Position numbers and translations under genes: made by a program
Part shown: piece after piece, positions 1 through 9,600 of the stretch
Layout of the letters: every line of letters starts with the position of its first letter
Position numbering within the stretch: the first letter of the stretch is position 1
NCBI RefSeq assembly: GCF_001681715.1
Contig: NZ_LNWY01000016.1
Location: 1 to 64,000, forward strand
Length of the DNA: 64,000 nt
Direction of reading: 5' to 3'
Origin: Tritonibacter mobilis
Lineage (GTDB): Bacteria > Pseudomonadota > Alphaproteobacteria > Rhodobacterales > Rhodobacteraceae
Notes under the pieces: generated by a model
What the model was told of the DNA's origin: nothing
Database searches by the model: none
What the model saw: only the letters and a program-made list of their open reading frames with translations

Positions 1-44
1 ATTTGTCAACATGACCTAGACTGGGCCGGGGGTCGGACACCCTT

Positions 45-653
45 GTGCTCGCAGATGGTTCCGGCGCGGATGCGGTGCAGGGCTTTGACATGACCGATAG
101 CGGCGACGGCACGACGGTCGACCAGCTTGATGTCTCTGATCTCACCGATGCTGATGGCAATCCTGTCAATGTGTTTGATGTGACGGTCGCCGACACCAAT
201 GGCGATGGCACCGGTGATGCGATCCTGCAATTCCCCAATGGCGAGAGCCTCACGCTCGCAGGGGTGAGCCCGAGTTCGGTGAACAATCAGGCCGCGCTGA
301 TGTCGATGGGCATTCCGGGCCCTGACTACATCGTTGAGGGCACCAGCGGCGATGATCTGATCGATGTGAACTACACGGGCGACCCTGGTGGTGACATGGT
401 CGATGCGGATGACAATGCCGAGGGCGATGATGACGATTCCATCGTCGCAGGGGACGGCCACGACACCATCATGTCAGGCAGCGGGGTGGATACTGTCGAT
501 GCCGGCGAAGGCGACGACGTCGTCGACGGTGGTTCTGGCAACGATGTCATCAGCGGTGGCGCGGGTAACGACTCCCTTATGGGGGGGCAGCGGATACGAC
601 ACCATTCATGGTGGCGATGGCAACGACACGCTCGATGGCGGAGGAAACAATGA
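45..653 (+). CDS. RTX-type calcium-binding protein, N-terminal fragment (frameshifted)
   Basis: This is the upstream part of a secreted RTX protein. The GTG at 45 is only the first possible start in this frame. The preceding codons already read as protein (GSDTL, then ADGSGADAV), so the true start lies left of the window. The encoded part is acidic and rich in Asp, Gly and Asn. It carries a segment typical of Roseobacter Hint/RTX proteins (QFPNGESLTLAGV) and then GGxGxD-like calcium-binding nonapeptides from about residue 140. The frame runs out of RTX repeats right after a run of seven G at 581-587 and stops at 651-653, while the repeats continue without a gap in the +1 frame. Fragment and downstream reading frame are therefore one gene with an extra G. 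A second shift, one G missing, is likely at 28-32. Confidence 0.75.
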   Translation: MLADGSGADAVQGFDMTDSGDGTTVDQLDVSDLTDADGNPVNVFDVTVADTNGDGTGDAILQFPNGESLTLAGVSPSSVNNQAALMSMGIPGPDYIVEGTSGDDLIDVNYTGDPGGDMVDADDNAEGDDDDSIVAGDGHDTIMSGSGVDTVDAGEGDDVVDGGSGNDVISGGAGNDSLMGGQRIRHHSWWRWQRHARWRRKQ

Positions 654-2886
654 TTTCCTCTATGGCGATGCCGGAGACGATCTCATCCGTACGGGGTCGG
701 GGAACGGCTCTGTCTATGGGGGTGACGGCAACGACACCCTAGAAGGTAATGACAATGGTCAAGCCATGTCAGGCGGCGCCGGGAATGATTTTATCGATGG
801 CGGCGGCGGTGTGGATCACCTCTATGGCGACGATGGTGACGACACGATCCATGGCGGTGACGGTGGCGATTCACTTTACGGTGGTGCTGGCAGTGACGTG
901 ATTGTTGGTGGCGAAGGCGCAGATCGGATTATTGGTCTGGAAGGCGATGACAATATCGAAGCCGGCGCTGGTGATTACATTGATGCGGGTCATGGCGATG
1001 ATGTCATCACCATCGACAGCTCGCTCTCCTCCAATGGAACGATCACTGTCATTGGCGGCGAGTATGTAGAAGAAGACGTCAATGACGCCACCAATAACCC
1101 GAATGGCCGGATCGGAGACGTTCTGGACCTGCGCGGGCTGTCGGGTGTCACGATCACCTATGACGAGACCGACTCCACCTGGAATGGCGTCACCTCCGAG
1201 AGCGGAACCGCGACCTATGAAAATGACGCAGGCGAGACGGTTACCATCAACTTCTCGCAAATCGAGACAGTCTATTCGGACAACGATATCGTCGAAGGCA
1301 CCGGCGGCAACGATATGATCAACGCCGTCTACACCGGCGATCCGGACGGCGACATGGTCGACGCAAGCGATAATGCGGCTGGAAACGATGACGATTCCAT
1401 CCGCGCCGGGGATGGCGATGATACCGTTTGGGCTGGCGCTGGCAGTGACACGGTTGATGGCGGATCTGGCAAGGATTCCATTCTTGGTCAGGATGGAGAT
1501 GACACACTCAGTGGCGGTGCCGGGCAGGATACCCTTGATGGGGGCAGCGGTGACGATGTGCTCAGCGGTGGCGATGACGCGGATTATATGTCTGGCGGGA
1601 TCGGCAATGACACGCTGTCGGGAGATGCCGGTAATGACACGCTCTATGGGCAGAGCGGAAATGACAGCCTCAGCGGCGGCGATGATGACGACAGGCTGGA
1701 TGGGGGCGTTGGAGAAGACACTCTTTACGGGGATTCCGGCCACGACAGCTTGCTTGGGCAGGGCGATGACGATGCGCTCTTTGGTGGGGATGGCAATGAC
1801 ACCCTCTCCGGGGGCGACGGCAATGATGCGCTGTTTGGTGGGGCCGGGAATGACCTGATGATCGGCGGCAGCGGGGACGACCAGTTCTCCGCAGGTACCG
1901 GCAATGACACGATTTATGACTTTGGCACTGGCAACAGTGGCTCGATCAATGATGGTGACAACACCAACAATGATTTTGTCGATCTGACGCATATTTACAA
2001 TCAGACCACCTATGATCAGGCCGTTGCCGATGGGTTGATCGACCCGACAGTGATCCGAAACCCCTTGCAATGGATGCGCGCGGATCAGGCCGACGATGGT
2101 GTGCTGAATTCCTCCCATATGGGTGGCGATACGCTGACCATTCGAAATGGCGGAACTGCGGTTTCGGCAGATAAGCTCAACGCGGAAACCACCGGCGTTA
2201 TCTGCTTTACCAAGGGTACGATGATCATGACGATCACTGGCGAGCGCCCTATTGAGGAGCTAAAAACTGGTGATCTGGTGCTCACCTCTGATGCAGGGTT
2301 TCAGCCGCTCAGATGGATTGGCAACCGTCGCCTCTCAGCGGCGCAGCTGGCAGAAAGCCCTAATCTGCGCCCCATCCGTATCCGTCGCGGTGCTCTTGGC
2401 TCGGATCTGCCAACGCGCGATCTGATCCTGTCGCCACAACATCGCGTGCTGATTGCAACCCCGGCGGTTGAACGGATGTTTGGCACCTCGGAAATTCTGG
2501 TGGCGGTCAAACACCTGACGGAACTCGAAGGCATCGACGTGATCGACGACGCCCCCGGCGTGGATTACTGGCATTTCCTGATGGACCGCCATCAGGTGGT
2601 GTTCTCCAACGGGGCCAGGACAGAAACGCTTTATACGGGCAGCGAGGCGCTAAAGGCCGTCGGGCCAGACGGGCGGCTGGAAATCCTGGCGTTGTTCCCG
2701 GAACTGCGCACCGAGACGGCCATCGACCCCTCGGCCGGGTTCTCGCCAGCGCGCATGATCGCAAGTGCGGCGCGGGGTCGTCGTCTGGCGCAGCGCATCG
2801 CTCAGAACAAACAGTTCCACGGTGCTGAATCCGCTCAGTCGCAAATCTGGGATTATGAGGAGACGCAGGTGACGCGGGCCGGTTGA
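586..2886 (+). CDS. RTX repeat protein with C-terminal Hint domain (main fragment)
   Basis: This continues the broken gene upstream. About 450 residues carry tandem hemolysin-type nonapeptides (GGxGxDxLx), interrupted near nt 1020-1300 by a non-repeat segment that ends in a copy of the motif INAVYTGDPDGDMVDA seen also near nt 365. The repeats bind calcium and usually mark type I secretion substrates. After a linker comes a Hint (Hedgehog/intein) module: the presumed nucleophile Cys is at nt 2203-2205 in the context GVICFTKGT, and the SPQHRVLI block near nt 2430 holds the conserved His. Hint domains can self-cleave, so the mature repeats may be released from the C-terminus; that is inference. 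No start codon with a ribosome site fits the shifted boundary, so the frame opens by continuity with the N-terminal fragment. Substrate and role are unknown. Confidence 0.85.
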   Translation, partial: GSGYDTIHGGDGNDTLDGGGNNDFLYGDAGDDLIRTGSGNGSVYGGDGNDTLEGNDNGQAMSGGAGNDFIDGGGGVDHLYGDDGDDTIHGGDGGDSLYGGAGSDVIVGGEGADRIIGLEGDDNIEAGAGDYIDAGHGDDVITIDSSLSSNGTITVIGGEYVEEDVNDATNNPNGRIGDVLDLRGLSGVTITYDETDSTWNGVTSESGTATYENDAGETVTINFSQIETVYSDNDIVEGTGGNDMINAVYTGDPDGDMVDASDNAAGNDDDSIRAGDGDDTVWAGAGSDTVDGGSGKDSILGQDGDDTLSGGAGQDTLDGGSGDDVLSGGDDADYMSGGIGNDTLSGDAGNDTLYGQSGNDSLSGGDDDDRLDGGVGEDTLYGDSGHDSLLGQGDDDALFGGDGNDTLSGGDGNDALFGGAGNDLMIGGSGDDQFSAGTGNDTIYDFGTGNSGSINDGDNTNNDFVDLTHIYNQTTYDQAVADGLIDPTVIRNPLQWMRADQADDGVLNSSHMGGDTLTIRNGGTAVSADKLNAETTGVICFTKGTMIMTITGERPIEELKTGDLVLTSDAGFQPLRWIGNRRLSAAQLAESPNLRPIRIRRGALGSDLPTRDLILSPQHRVLIATPAVERMFGTSEILVAVKHLTELEGIDVIDDAPGVDYWHFLMDRHQVVFSNGARTETLYTGSEALKAVGPDGRLEILALFPELRTETAIDPSAGFSPARMIASAARGRRLAQRIAQNKQFHGAESAQSQIWDYEETQVTRAG

Positions 2887-3020
2887 TATCAGGAGTGAGG
2901 TGCATGGTCCGGCCTTGCTGGAGCAGGCGCGGACAGTGCATCTTTTGCGAGGGTGCGGGAATTTTATATAAACGCCCGAATTTCGGCGGCAGGCTCTCGG
3001 GGCGGCGTTAAAGTAGCGCC

Positions 3021-4085
3021 ATGATGATGTTTGACCTGCCTGATTCCCAGACCCTCTACGCCGCGCTTGTCGCGCGTGATGCCTCCTATGATGGGCGTGC
3101 CTATGTGGGGGTGTCGTCAACAGGGATTTTTTGTCGCCTGACCTGCCCCGCGCGCAAGCCGAAGTTTGAGAACTGCCAGTTCTTTCCCACACCCGGGGCC
3201 TGCATCGAGGCAGGCTTTCGCGCCTGCAAACGCTGCCACCCTCTGAGTGCGGCAGCGGGCAACGACCCGATGGTGCGCCGCCTGTTGGAGGCCCTGGAGG
3301 CACGTCCCACCTACCGCTGGCGGGAAGAGGACGTCGCGCGCATGGGAGCGGACCCTTCAACCATACGCCGCGCGTTCAAACGTCAGTTTGGCATGACCTT
3401 CCTTGAAATGGCGCGGCAACGCCGCCTGCGCGAGGGCTTTACCACGCTCCGTGCTGGCGAGGCCGTCATCTCGGCGCAACTGGAGGCAGGGTTTGACAGC
3501 CCCAGCGCATTTCGTGCGGCTTTCGCTCGGCTGGTGGGGATCGCCCCCGGCGCATTTCGCAAAGATGCGCAGCTTTTGGCGGATTGGATCGATACGCCGC
3601 TCGGTGCCATGGTGGCGGTGGCGTGCCAGCATAAACTGCATCTTCTGGAGTTTGCCGACCGAAAGGCCCTGCCGCGCGAGGTGGCAAAACTGCAAAAACG
3701 CCAGCCCGGCGGCATCGGTTTTGGCAGGCCAGCGGTGATCGATCAGGCCGCAGAGGAGCTTCAGGCCTATTTCGCGGGAAAGGCCGCGCGGTTTGAGACG
3801 CCACTGGCCTATCACGGCACCGCATTTGAGAGCGAAGTCTGGCACGCGCTGCGCGAAATCCCGGCAGGTGAGACCCGCAGCTACGGCGAATTGGCCCGCA
3901 GTCTGGGCCGTCCCGGCTCCAGCCGTGCGGTGGCGCGCGCCAATGGATCAAATCAGATCGCTGTGATGATCCCCTGTCACCGGGTGCTTGGTGCCGATGG
4001 GACGTTGACGGGATATGGTGGCGGGTTGTGGCGCAAACAGCGGCTGATTGAGATCGAGCGCGAACTAAGCGTGGCTTCGGCCTGA
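3021..4085 (+). CDS. ada: Ada: methyl-DNA repair methyltransferase and AraC-type activator
   Basis: This is the bifunctional adaptive-response protein. It removes methyl groups from DNA and, once methylated, activates its own regulon. The N-terminal Ada zinc domain shows C38, C42, C69 and C72 in the expected FCRxTCPAR and ACKRCHP contexts; C38 is the methylphosphotriester acceptor in the family. An AraC-type HTH segment follows at about residues 90-180. The C-terminal O6-alkylguanine transferase domain carries PCHRV with acceptor Cys319. The length of 354 residues matches full Ada. It stands alone, with convergent neighbours downstream. No ada box was identified with confidence. Confidence 0.95.
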   Translation: MMMFDLPDSQTLYAALVARDASYDGRAYVGVSSTGIFCRLTCPARKPKFENCQFFPTPGACIEAGFRACKRCHPLSAAAGNDPMVRRLLEALEARPTYRWREEDVARMGADPSTIRRAFKRQFGMTFLEMARQRRLREGFTTLRAGEAVISAQLEAGFDSPSAFRAAFARLVGIAPGAFRKDAQLLADWIDTPLGAMVAVACQHKLHLLEFADRKALPREVAKLQKRQPGGIGFGRPAVIDQAAEELQAYFAGKAARFETPLAYHGTAFESEVWHALREIPAGETRSYGELARSLGRPGSSRAVARANGSNQIAVMIPCHRVLGADGTLTGYGGGLWRKQRLIEIERELSVASA

Positions 4086-4136
4086 CGGCGCATTTTCCCG
4101 ACATCAGAGGTGTTTCCGGCCTGATCGGCCGGACCC

Positions 4137-4193
4137 GCGCGCGCCGGGCCTTTGGCCCGGCGCGCGCCCCTCGGCGGGCCCGTCAGGGCCCGC
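4137..4193. terminator. Two tandem GC hairpins between convergent genes
   Basis: A perfect 14-bp stem (4137-4150 with 4154-4167) closes a TTT loop. It is followed at once by a second perfect 8-bp stem (4174-4181 with 4186-4193) with a GTCA loop. They separate ada (+) from the converging minus-strand gene. Neither has a T run, so factor-independent termination would be atypical; a bidirectional transcription block or mRNA 3'-end stabiliser is the likely role. Confidence 0.6.
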
Positions 4194-4233
4194 AAACCCT
4201 CATAAAAAGACGCAAGCCTTTTGCGGGATGCGC

Positions 4234-4611
4234 TCAGGTGGTCTCCAGACAGTGGCGGCGAAAGGCGCGTTTGAGCATATCAAGCTCGGCCCGCAGCAGT
4301 TCCACTTCCGCCCGCAGATCATCTGCCAGCGGCTCACCTGCGATCAGGGTAAAATCACCCAGTTTCACATTGGCGTCTGCGTCAATGATCACAAAGCTCT
4401 GCACCCCTTCGCTCACCGCTTCGATGGGGACAGGTATTGTCAGCGCCCAACAGCCCGGCGCCTCTGCTTCCTTGAGCGTGACCCCGGTTACTTTGCGGTC
4501 CAGATAGCGCACGATGATCTGAGGGCGCGCGCCCGAGGTCGGTGCGTTTTCAATCCGGCCTTCCCATGTGCCGGAGCGAAAACGGATTTTCTGGAGGGTC
4601 AGGGCGCTCAT
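4234..4611 (-). CDS. Conserved hypothetical protein, 125 aa
   Basis: I do not recognise a named family. The start at 4611 gives MSALTLQKIRF; an upstream in-frame start at 4650 would add 13 residues of low-complexity sequence. The protein is soluble, without signal peptide or membrane segment. It begins with a beta-rich half (RSGTWEGRIE, then QIIVRYLDRKVTGV) and ends in a short Leu/Glu heptad-like helix (about residues 95-115, LRAEVELLRAELDMLKRA) that could form a coiled coil. It lies 47 bp downstream of the DUF6478 gene on the same strand and is probably co-transcribed with it. Function is unknown. Confidence 0.75.
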   Translation of the reverse strand: MSALTLQKIRFRSGTWEGRIENAPTSGARPQIIVRYLDRKVTGVTLKEAEAPGCWALTIPVPIEAVSEGVQSFVIIDADANVKLGDFTLIAGEPLADDLRAEVELLRAELDMLKRAFRRHCLETT

Positions 4612-4658
4612 GCAGGGTCTCCCATAGGTGATCGCGGGCGATGTCGTCACAGGTGTCG

Positions 4659-5420
4659 TCAGAGGTTGGCGCGGCGGAATCGCGCAAAGGTCAGATCACG
4701 CAGCACCACTTGGTTCATATCGGGCGCTTCAAAGATCAGATCGATCCATGCTTTTTCGATACGTTTTTCATTCAGCCGCGAATAGGCCAGATCATATTCC
4801 ACCGAAAACCGCGTCTCGCCCGGCGGCAGCTCACGGACCAATTGCTCGGTGTTGGGGCCATGTTTGATGTTGAGGCGGGCAAAGATCTCGATCGGCTTTT
4901 CGCTCTCAACGATGCAGTCGAGCCGCACCAGATGTTGTCGGGTCAACCCAATGGCGGCCTCTGTGGGCAGGTCGATCACCAATGACAGAAAAGAACCGTC
5001 GAATTTGAACACATCCATCCGCAGGCCATAGGGCGCAAGATCCTCTTCGCGCGCGTTGCGCAGTTGGCGCAGGGTCAGCTCAGAGATGGCACAGTCGTGA
5101 AACATCTGGATTTCACTGCCAAGGCGGGTTTTGCTCGGCACCGAGGATACACCCGCAACCGGCAGCGGGCCACGCCATAGCTCCGGGCGCCATGACCAGT
5201 CGGTGCCATGGGGGCGCGGAAAATAGGAGGATCCGATCATCGGCAAGGCCAGACGACTGTCCGCCGTATGGATCAGCTGGTCGAGGTGCATACGCAGCTT
5301 GCGGGCGTCATTGCGCTGCTGACGCAGACGGGCCAGCGGTGTTGTCGCAGCAGCACGGGCCGCAGCGCGCCAGCGCCGCATCGCTCCCGTGTTCAGCACT
5401 CGTTCCAGAAGTTTGCCCAT
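4659..5420 (-). CDS. DUF6478 family protein
   Basis: The 253-residue protein matches my memory of the DUF6478 family, which is largely confined to Rhodobacteraceae. Segments such as GTDWSWRPELWRGPL, FHDCAISELTLRQ and GPNTEQLVRELPPGE are the recognisable blocks. The N-terminus is a basic helix rich in Arg and Ala. The remainder alternates beta strands and has no catalytic motif I can name. There is no signal peptide. It is the first gene of a likely two-gene unit with the 125-residue protein downstream. Its function is not established. Confidence 0.8.
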   Translation of the reverse strand: MGKLLERVLNTGAMRRWRAAARAAATTPLARLRQQRNDARKLRMHLDQLIHTADSRLALPMIGSSYFPRPHGTDWSWRPELWRGPLPVAGVSSVPSKTRLGSEIQMFHDCAISELTLRQLRNAREEDLAPYGLRMDVFKFDGSFLSLVIDLPTEAAIGLTRQHLVRLDCIVESEKPIEIFARLNIKHGPNTEQLVRELPPGETRFSVEYDLAYSRLNEKRIEKAWIDLIFEAPDMNQVVLRDLTFARFRRANL

Positions 5421-5566
5421 CCTGCCCTCGGGTCGCGCGGTTTCGCCTGTTCTGCCGGGGCGTTCTGCCCGGATTTGTCCCTCATATTAACGAATTAGAC
5501 GGCGGGGACAAAGGTGTTTCTCGGCGCAAATGCCACGCCGCCTCGAACCTCTCTGGCCCATAGGTC

Positions 5567-6406
5567 TTATTGTTGTCGGGCAGGTGTTGCACGCGCCAAG
5601 GCAGTGCCGCCACGGGTGCGCGGGCGGGCGGTTTCCTGCGGTGCGGCCGCGCCGGGAGCCGCCGGAGGGGTGGTGGTTTCGGCCAGCAATGTGGCGTTGC
5701 GGGTGGCGCGCATGAACTCACGGATCAGCCGCGCACCACGTTCGCCAAGATAGCCACTGCCCTCAGGGGCATAAAGCGCAACCGACACCATATGACCATG
5801 CACAAGGAAGGCACCGCGCCAATGGGTGCCACTGGCGCCCTCGGCAGAGTGACCATCCATATATAGTTTGATCAGCGGCATGTCGTCGTCGCCGCGAATT
5901 TCCAGCACGCGTGCGGGATTGCGCGCGGCGGTAAAGGCCGTGCGCAGCGCATCCGCCGATGGGGCAGGGGTATCGGCTGTGACCGCGCCAACCGTGGCCG
6001 TCAGCATCGCACCATCGCCAGAGCGGAACCGGCCAAAGCTGCTCATCCGTTCACACCGCGCCAAAAGCGCAAAGCCCCCGCTGCCGGTGTGCTGTTCCAT
6101 CTGCGCGTCAAAGCAAAATCCGCTGGGGGCGGCCAAAATCAACTGACCATCGCCAAACACAGCCGTCAGCGCCCGGCCCCGGCTGCTACTGGGGCGCGAC
6201 AGATCCTCACCCGGCGGTGCAAATGCGAGCCGGTTGCCTTCCATGCATCCCGCCAACAACAGCGGTGCGAGCATCATCAGACCCAATTGGCGCAATGATG
6301 GCCCGCGCGTCACCCTGCGACGCAAACGTCCAAGAGAAGGTGTGATATCGGTCGGTGTTCGGGTCAATCTCTGCTCTCGCCCACAGGTTGCCTGTGTTCT
6401 CGGCAC
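5567..6406 (-). CDS. Putative lipoprotein of unknown function
   Basis: The sequence LMMLAPLLLAGCMEGN near the N-terminus is a signal-peptidase II lipobox, with Cys54 as the lipid-attachment site if translation starts at 6406. The 40 residues ahead of it are too long and too basic for a normal signal peptide, so a downstream start such as the GTG at 6313 is more plausible. The mature part (about 220 residues) is Ala/Gly-rich, contains two Cys (GFCFDA and LLARCER) and ends in a disordered Pro/Ala tail. I recognise no domain. The gene is transcribed away from the ABC-like gene at 6676, so the 269 bp between them should hold two divergent promoters; no clear boxes were seen. Confidence 0.7.
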   Translation of the reverse strand: MPRTQATCGREQRLTRTPTDITPSLGRLRRRVTRGPSLRQLGLMMLAPLLLAGCMEGNRLAFAPPGEDLSRPSSSRGRALTAVFGDGQLILAAPSGFCFDAQMEQHTGSGGFALLARCERMSSFGRFRSGDGAMLTATVGAVTADTPAPSADALRTAFTAARNPARVLEIRGDDDMPLIKLYMDGHSAEGASGTHWRGAFLVHGHMVSVALYAPEGSGYLGERGARLIREFMRATRNATLLAETTTPPAAPGAAAPQETARPRTRGGTALARATPARQQ

Positions 6407-6675
6407 CTCATTGAGCGCCGAATTTTCCTATCCAAAAGGTGTAGACGCAGCCATCTGTCGGAACAAGGCCTAACAAAGAGTGAATGCGCCTGCCTTGAAC
6501 TGTGGCGAATTCACGCTTACCTGACGCCCCTTCGCGGGGTGCAGCGGCAGATTGGGCAGGGTGTGACGTTATAAAAGTGGCCTGCCTGCCAGCATGGGCA
6601 GTCTGCTCCTGAGTTTAACCCCGTGTGGTCCGTTCGCCGATATGCAGCGCCCGCACCCCGAGTAAGGACAAGGCG

Positions 6676-9600
6676 GTGGAGCCGAGCCTGTTTTCCTTTA
6701 TCTGGCGCCATTCAAAACGGCAGCAGCTTGGCTTGCTGGTGCTGACCTTGCTGACGTTTCCGTTCCTCTATGCCACGCTGGAGCTGCCCAAACGGATCGT
6801 CAACGACGCCATCGGCTCGCCCAGCGAATGGATCGACCTCTGGGGCTGGCGGCTCACGTCAGAGCATTACCTCCTCGTGCTGTGCTTTGCCTTCCTCGGC
6901 GCGGTGCTGGCGTCCGGCATGATGAAAATGCGGCTCAACACGCTCAAAGGTATCCTGTCCGAACGTCTCCTGCGCCGCCTGCGCTTTCAGATGATCGCGC
7001 GGATGATGCGCTTTCCGTCGAGCCATTTTCGCACCACCAGTCAGGGCGAGATGGTCTCGCTCATCACCTCCGAGTCAGAGCCGATGGGCGGTCTGATGGG
7101 CGATGCGGTGGCGCAGCCGGTGTTTCAGGCAGGGCAGATGCTGACGATCGTGTCCTTCCTGTTCATCCAGAGCGTCTGGTTCGGGCTCGCGTCGGTGGCG
7201 CTCATTCCGCTACAGGCATGGCTCATCCCGATGCTGCAACGGCAGATCAACCTGTTGAACAAGGACCGCATTGCCGAGGTGCGCGCGCTTTCGGCAGAGA
7301 TCGGCGAGACCGCAGCGGGCCTGCAGGATCTGCGCAGCAACGGGGGCTGGCGCTATCGTCTTGCGCAGGTCTCTGACCGTCTCGGGCGGCTCTTTGAAAT
7401 TCGTCGCCGGATCTACATGAAAAAATTCTTCATGAAGTTCCTCAACAACCTGATCGGCCATCTGACTCCATTTTTCTTTTATTCCGTGGGCGGTGTGCTG
7501 GCGATCCGAGGTGAGATCACCGTAGGGGCCTTGGTGGCGGCCCTCGCGGCCTACAAAGACCTCTCCGCCCCGTGGAAAGAACTGCTGACCTATTACAATC
7601 AGGTGCAGGATATGTCGCTGCGCTGGCAGATCATGGTGGAGAAATTCGCACCTCCCGGCATGATCGACGAGACCCTGTTTGAAGGCGTGCCGCATCAGGT
7701 GCCACATCTGCGCGGCGATATCGAACTGCGCGATGTCACCGTGCGCGACGCTGAGGGCAAGCCGGTGCTCGATGGGCTGACGCTCACCATTCCCGCAGGC
7801 GCGCAGGTCGCGATCCAAAGCAGCTCTGCCGCCGAACGCGAGGCGCTGGCGCAGCTTTTGACCCGCGAGGTGCTGCCCACCCGTGGCGAGGTGATTGTCG
7901 CGGGTTATTCGCTGTCCAAACTGCATCAGGGCGTGATTGCCAGCCGCATCGGCTATGCGTTCAACGCGCCCTATCTCTTTGACGGCACCCTTGGGGACAA
8001 CGTGCTGATGCCGCTGCGCAATCAGCCCCGCGCCACTGCGGCGGAACGGCAATTGTTGCAACGGGCCGAGGCGCTGCGGGCGGGCAACAGTGCCGATCCA
8101 GTGGACGCGGATTGGGTCAATCCCGACCTCGCGGGCCTGCGCTCGGAACATGATCTGCGCGACTGGTGGTTCCAGCTCGTCGAGGCCATGGGCATCGACG
8201 GGCAGCTTTTTCACCGCACGTTGCATGCCCGCCTGCAGGATCACCACCGCGCGCTAGAGGCGCAGATTACTGCGCTCAGACCCCGCATTGAGGCCCGGCT
8301 AGAGGAACAGGGCCTGCGCGATGTGGTCTATCGTTTCCTGCCCGATAGCTACAATCCGGCGCTGCCGCTGGCGGAAAACATGATGTTCGCCTTTCCGGTC
8401 GAACCGGTGCCTACGACGCTCTTTACCGATCCCGATGGCCCCTTCCAGCGGGTCTTGCGTGCCGAAGGGCTGGAGTCGCAGACCCGTGACATCAGCCTTG
8501 CGCTGCTCGACACGTTGCAGCGCACCTTTGGGCGTGGCCAGACCTCGCACCCGCTGTTTCGCCGCCTCAATCTCGACGAGGATCTCTACGCCGAGATTGT
8601 CAAAGCCGCCGATCGCTACCGCGAGGGGCGCGGCGTGGATCAAAAAGACCGCGCGCTTCTGTGTACCCTGCCGTTCCTGCTGACCGAAGAACAGATCGGC
8701 GCGGGGCTGCCGCGCGACTACAAGCTGCGCATGATCGGCATTCGCAACCGGCGCGGTGATCTGTTGCTGTCGGATTGTGGCGGGGTGTATCGCAGGCTTC
8801 GGGCCGGAGAATATGCGCGCAAGCTCACGGTGCTGGAAAACGCGCTCTTTGGCCGGATCTCGCTGCATGCGGGCGGCAAGGCACAAGCGGTCGAGGATGT
8901 GGTGGCCGATGTGATGGCCGATCACGACCTGAAGGCCCGGCTGGCACTGATGATCTACGATCTGCCCACTGGCCTTGGCGGGGCGCTGCTGGAGCCGGTG
9001 TTTCGTGAACGCGCGGCCTTTACCCGCGCGGCGATCAAACGGCCCGATATTCTGATCCTCGATCATGTGCTGGCTAGCCATGATTCCGACAACCGCCTCA
9101 AAACCCGCAACCGGCTGCAGGCGCTCCTGCCCAAGACCACGATGATCCATCTGGAGGATCACTTTGAACACCCCTCCCGCTATGACCTCCACCTGAGCCT
9201 CAAGGACGGGCGCATCGACGGTCAGAGCGGTGTCGCGACCGCACTTCTGGATCAAGAAGAGCAGAGCGAGGATGATTTTGACCGCAAGCTGTCCCAGATC
9301 GGCGCGGTGGATCTGTTTGCCCGCCTTGATGCCCGGCACCGTCGCCTTTTGGCGTTTTCGGCCTCATGGGTGCGGGTGCCCACCGGGGCTGCCGTGTTTC
9401 GCGCGGGCGAAGAGGGCGATGCGGTCTATCTGTGCCTATCCGGCCAGGCGGCGCTGCAGTTCCCCGAGGACGGCAGCCATCTGGACATGATCGACCCCGG
9501 ACGGCTGATTGGCGATCTTGCGGTCATCACCCGCGAGCCGCGCCAACTGGATCTGGTGGCGGTCGAGGACTGCGTGTTCCTGCGCATCGGGGCTGAGGAA

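Noticed and set aside
388-585. In-frame extension of the Hint/RTX frame upstream to an ATG at 388
   Set aside because: The translated 66 residues are Met/Ser/Thr-rich and unlike RTX, while the other frame carries clean repeats there; the ATG is an out-of-frame artefact.
1300-1900. Dense short repeats that could look like a CRISPR or tandem DNA array
   Set aside because: They are the codons of RTX nonapeptides in one reading frame, with no spacers of constant length.
871-2118. 415-residue open frame on the minus strand
   Set aside because: It mirrors the RTX repeats (Ile/Val/Ala-rich, no domain) and is a by-product of biased codons.
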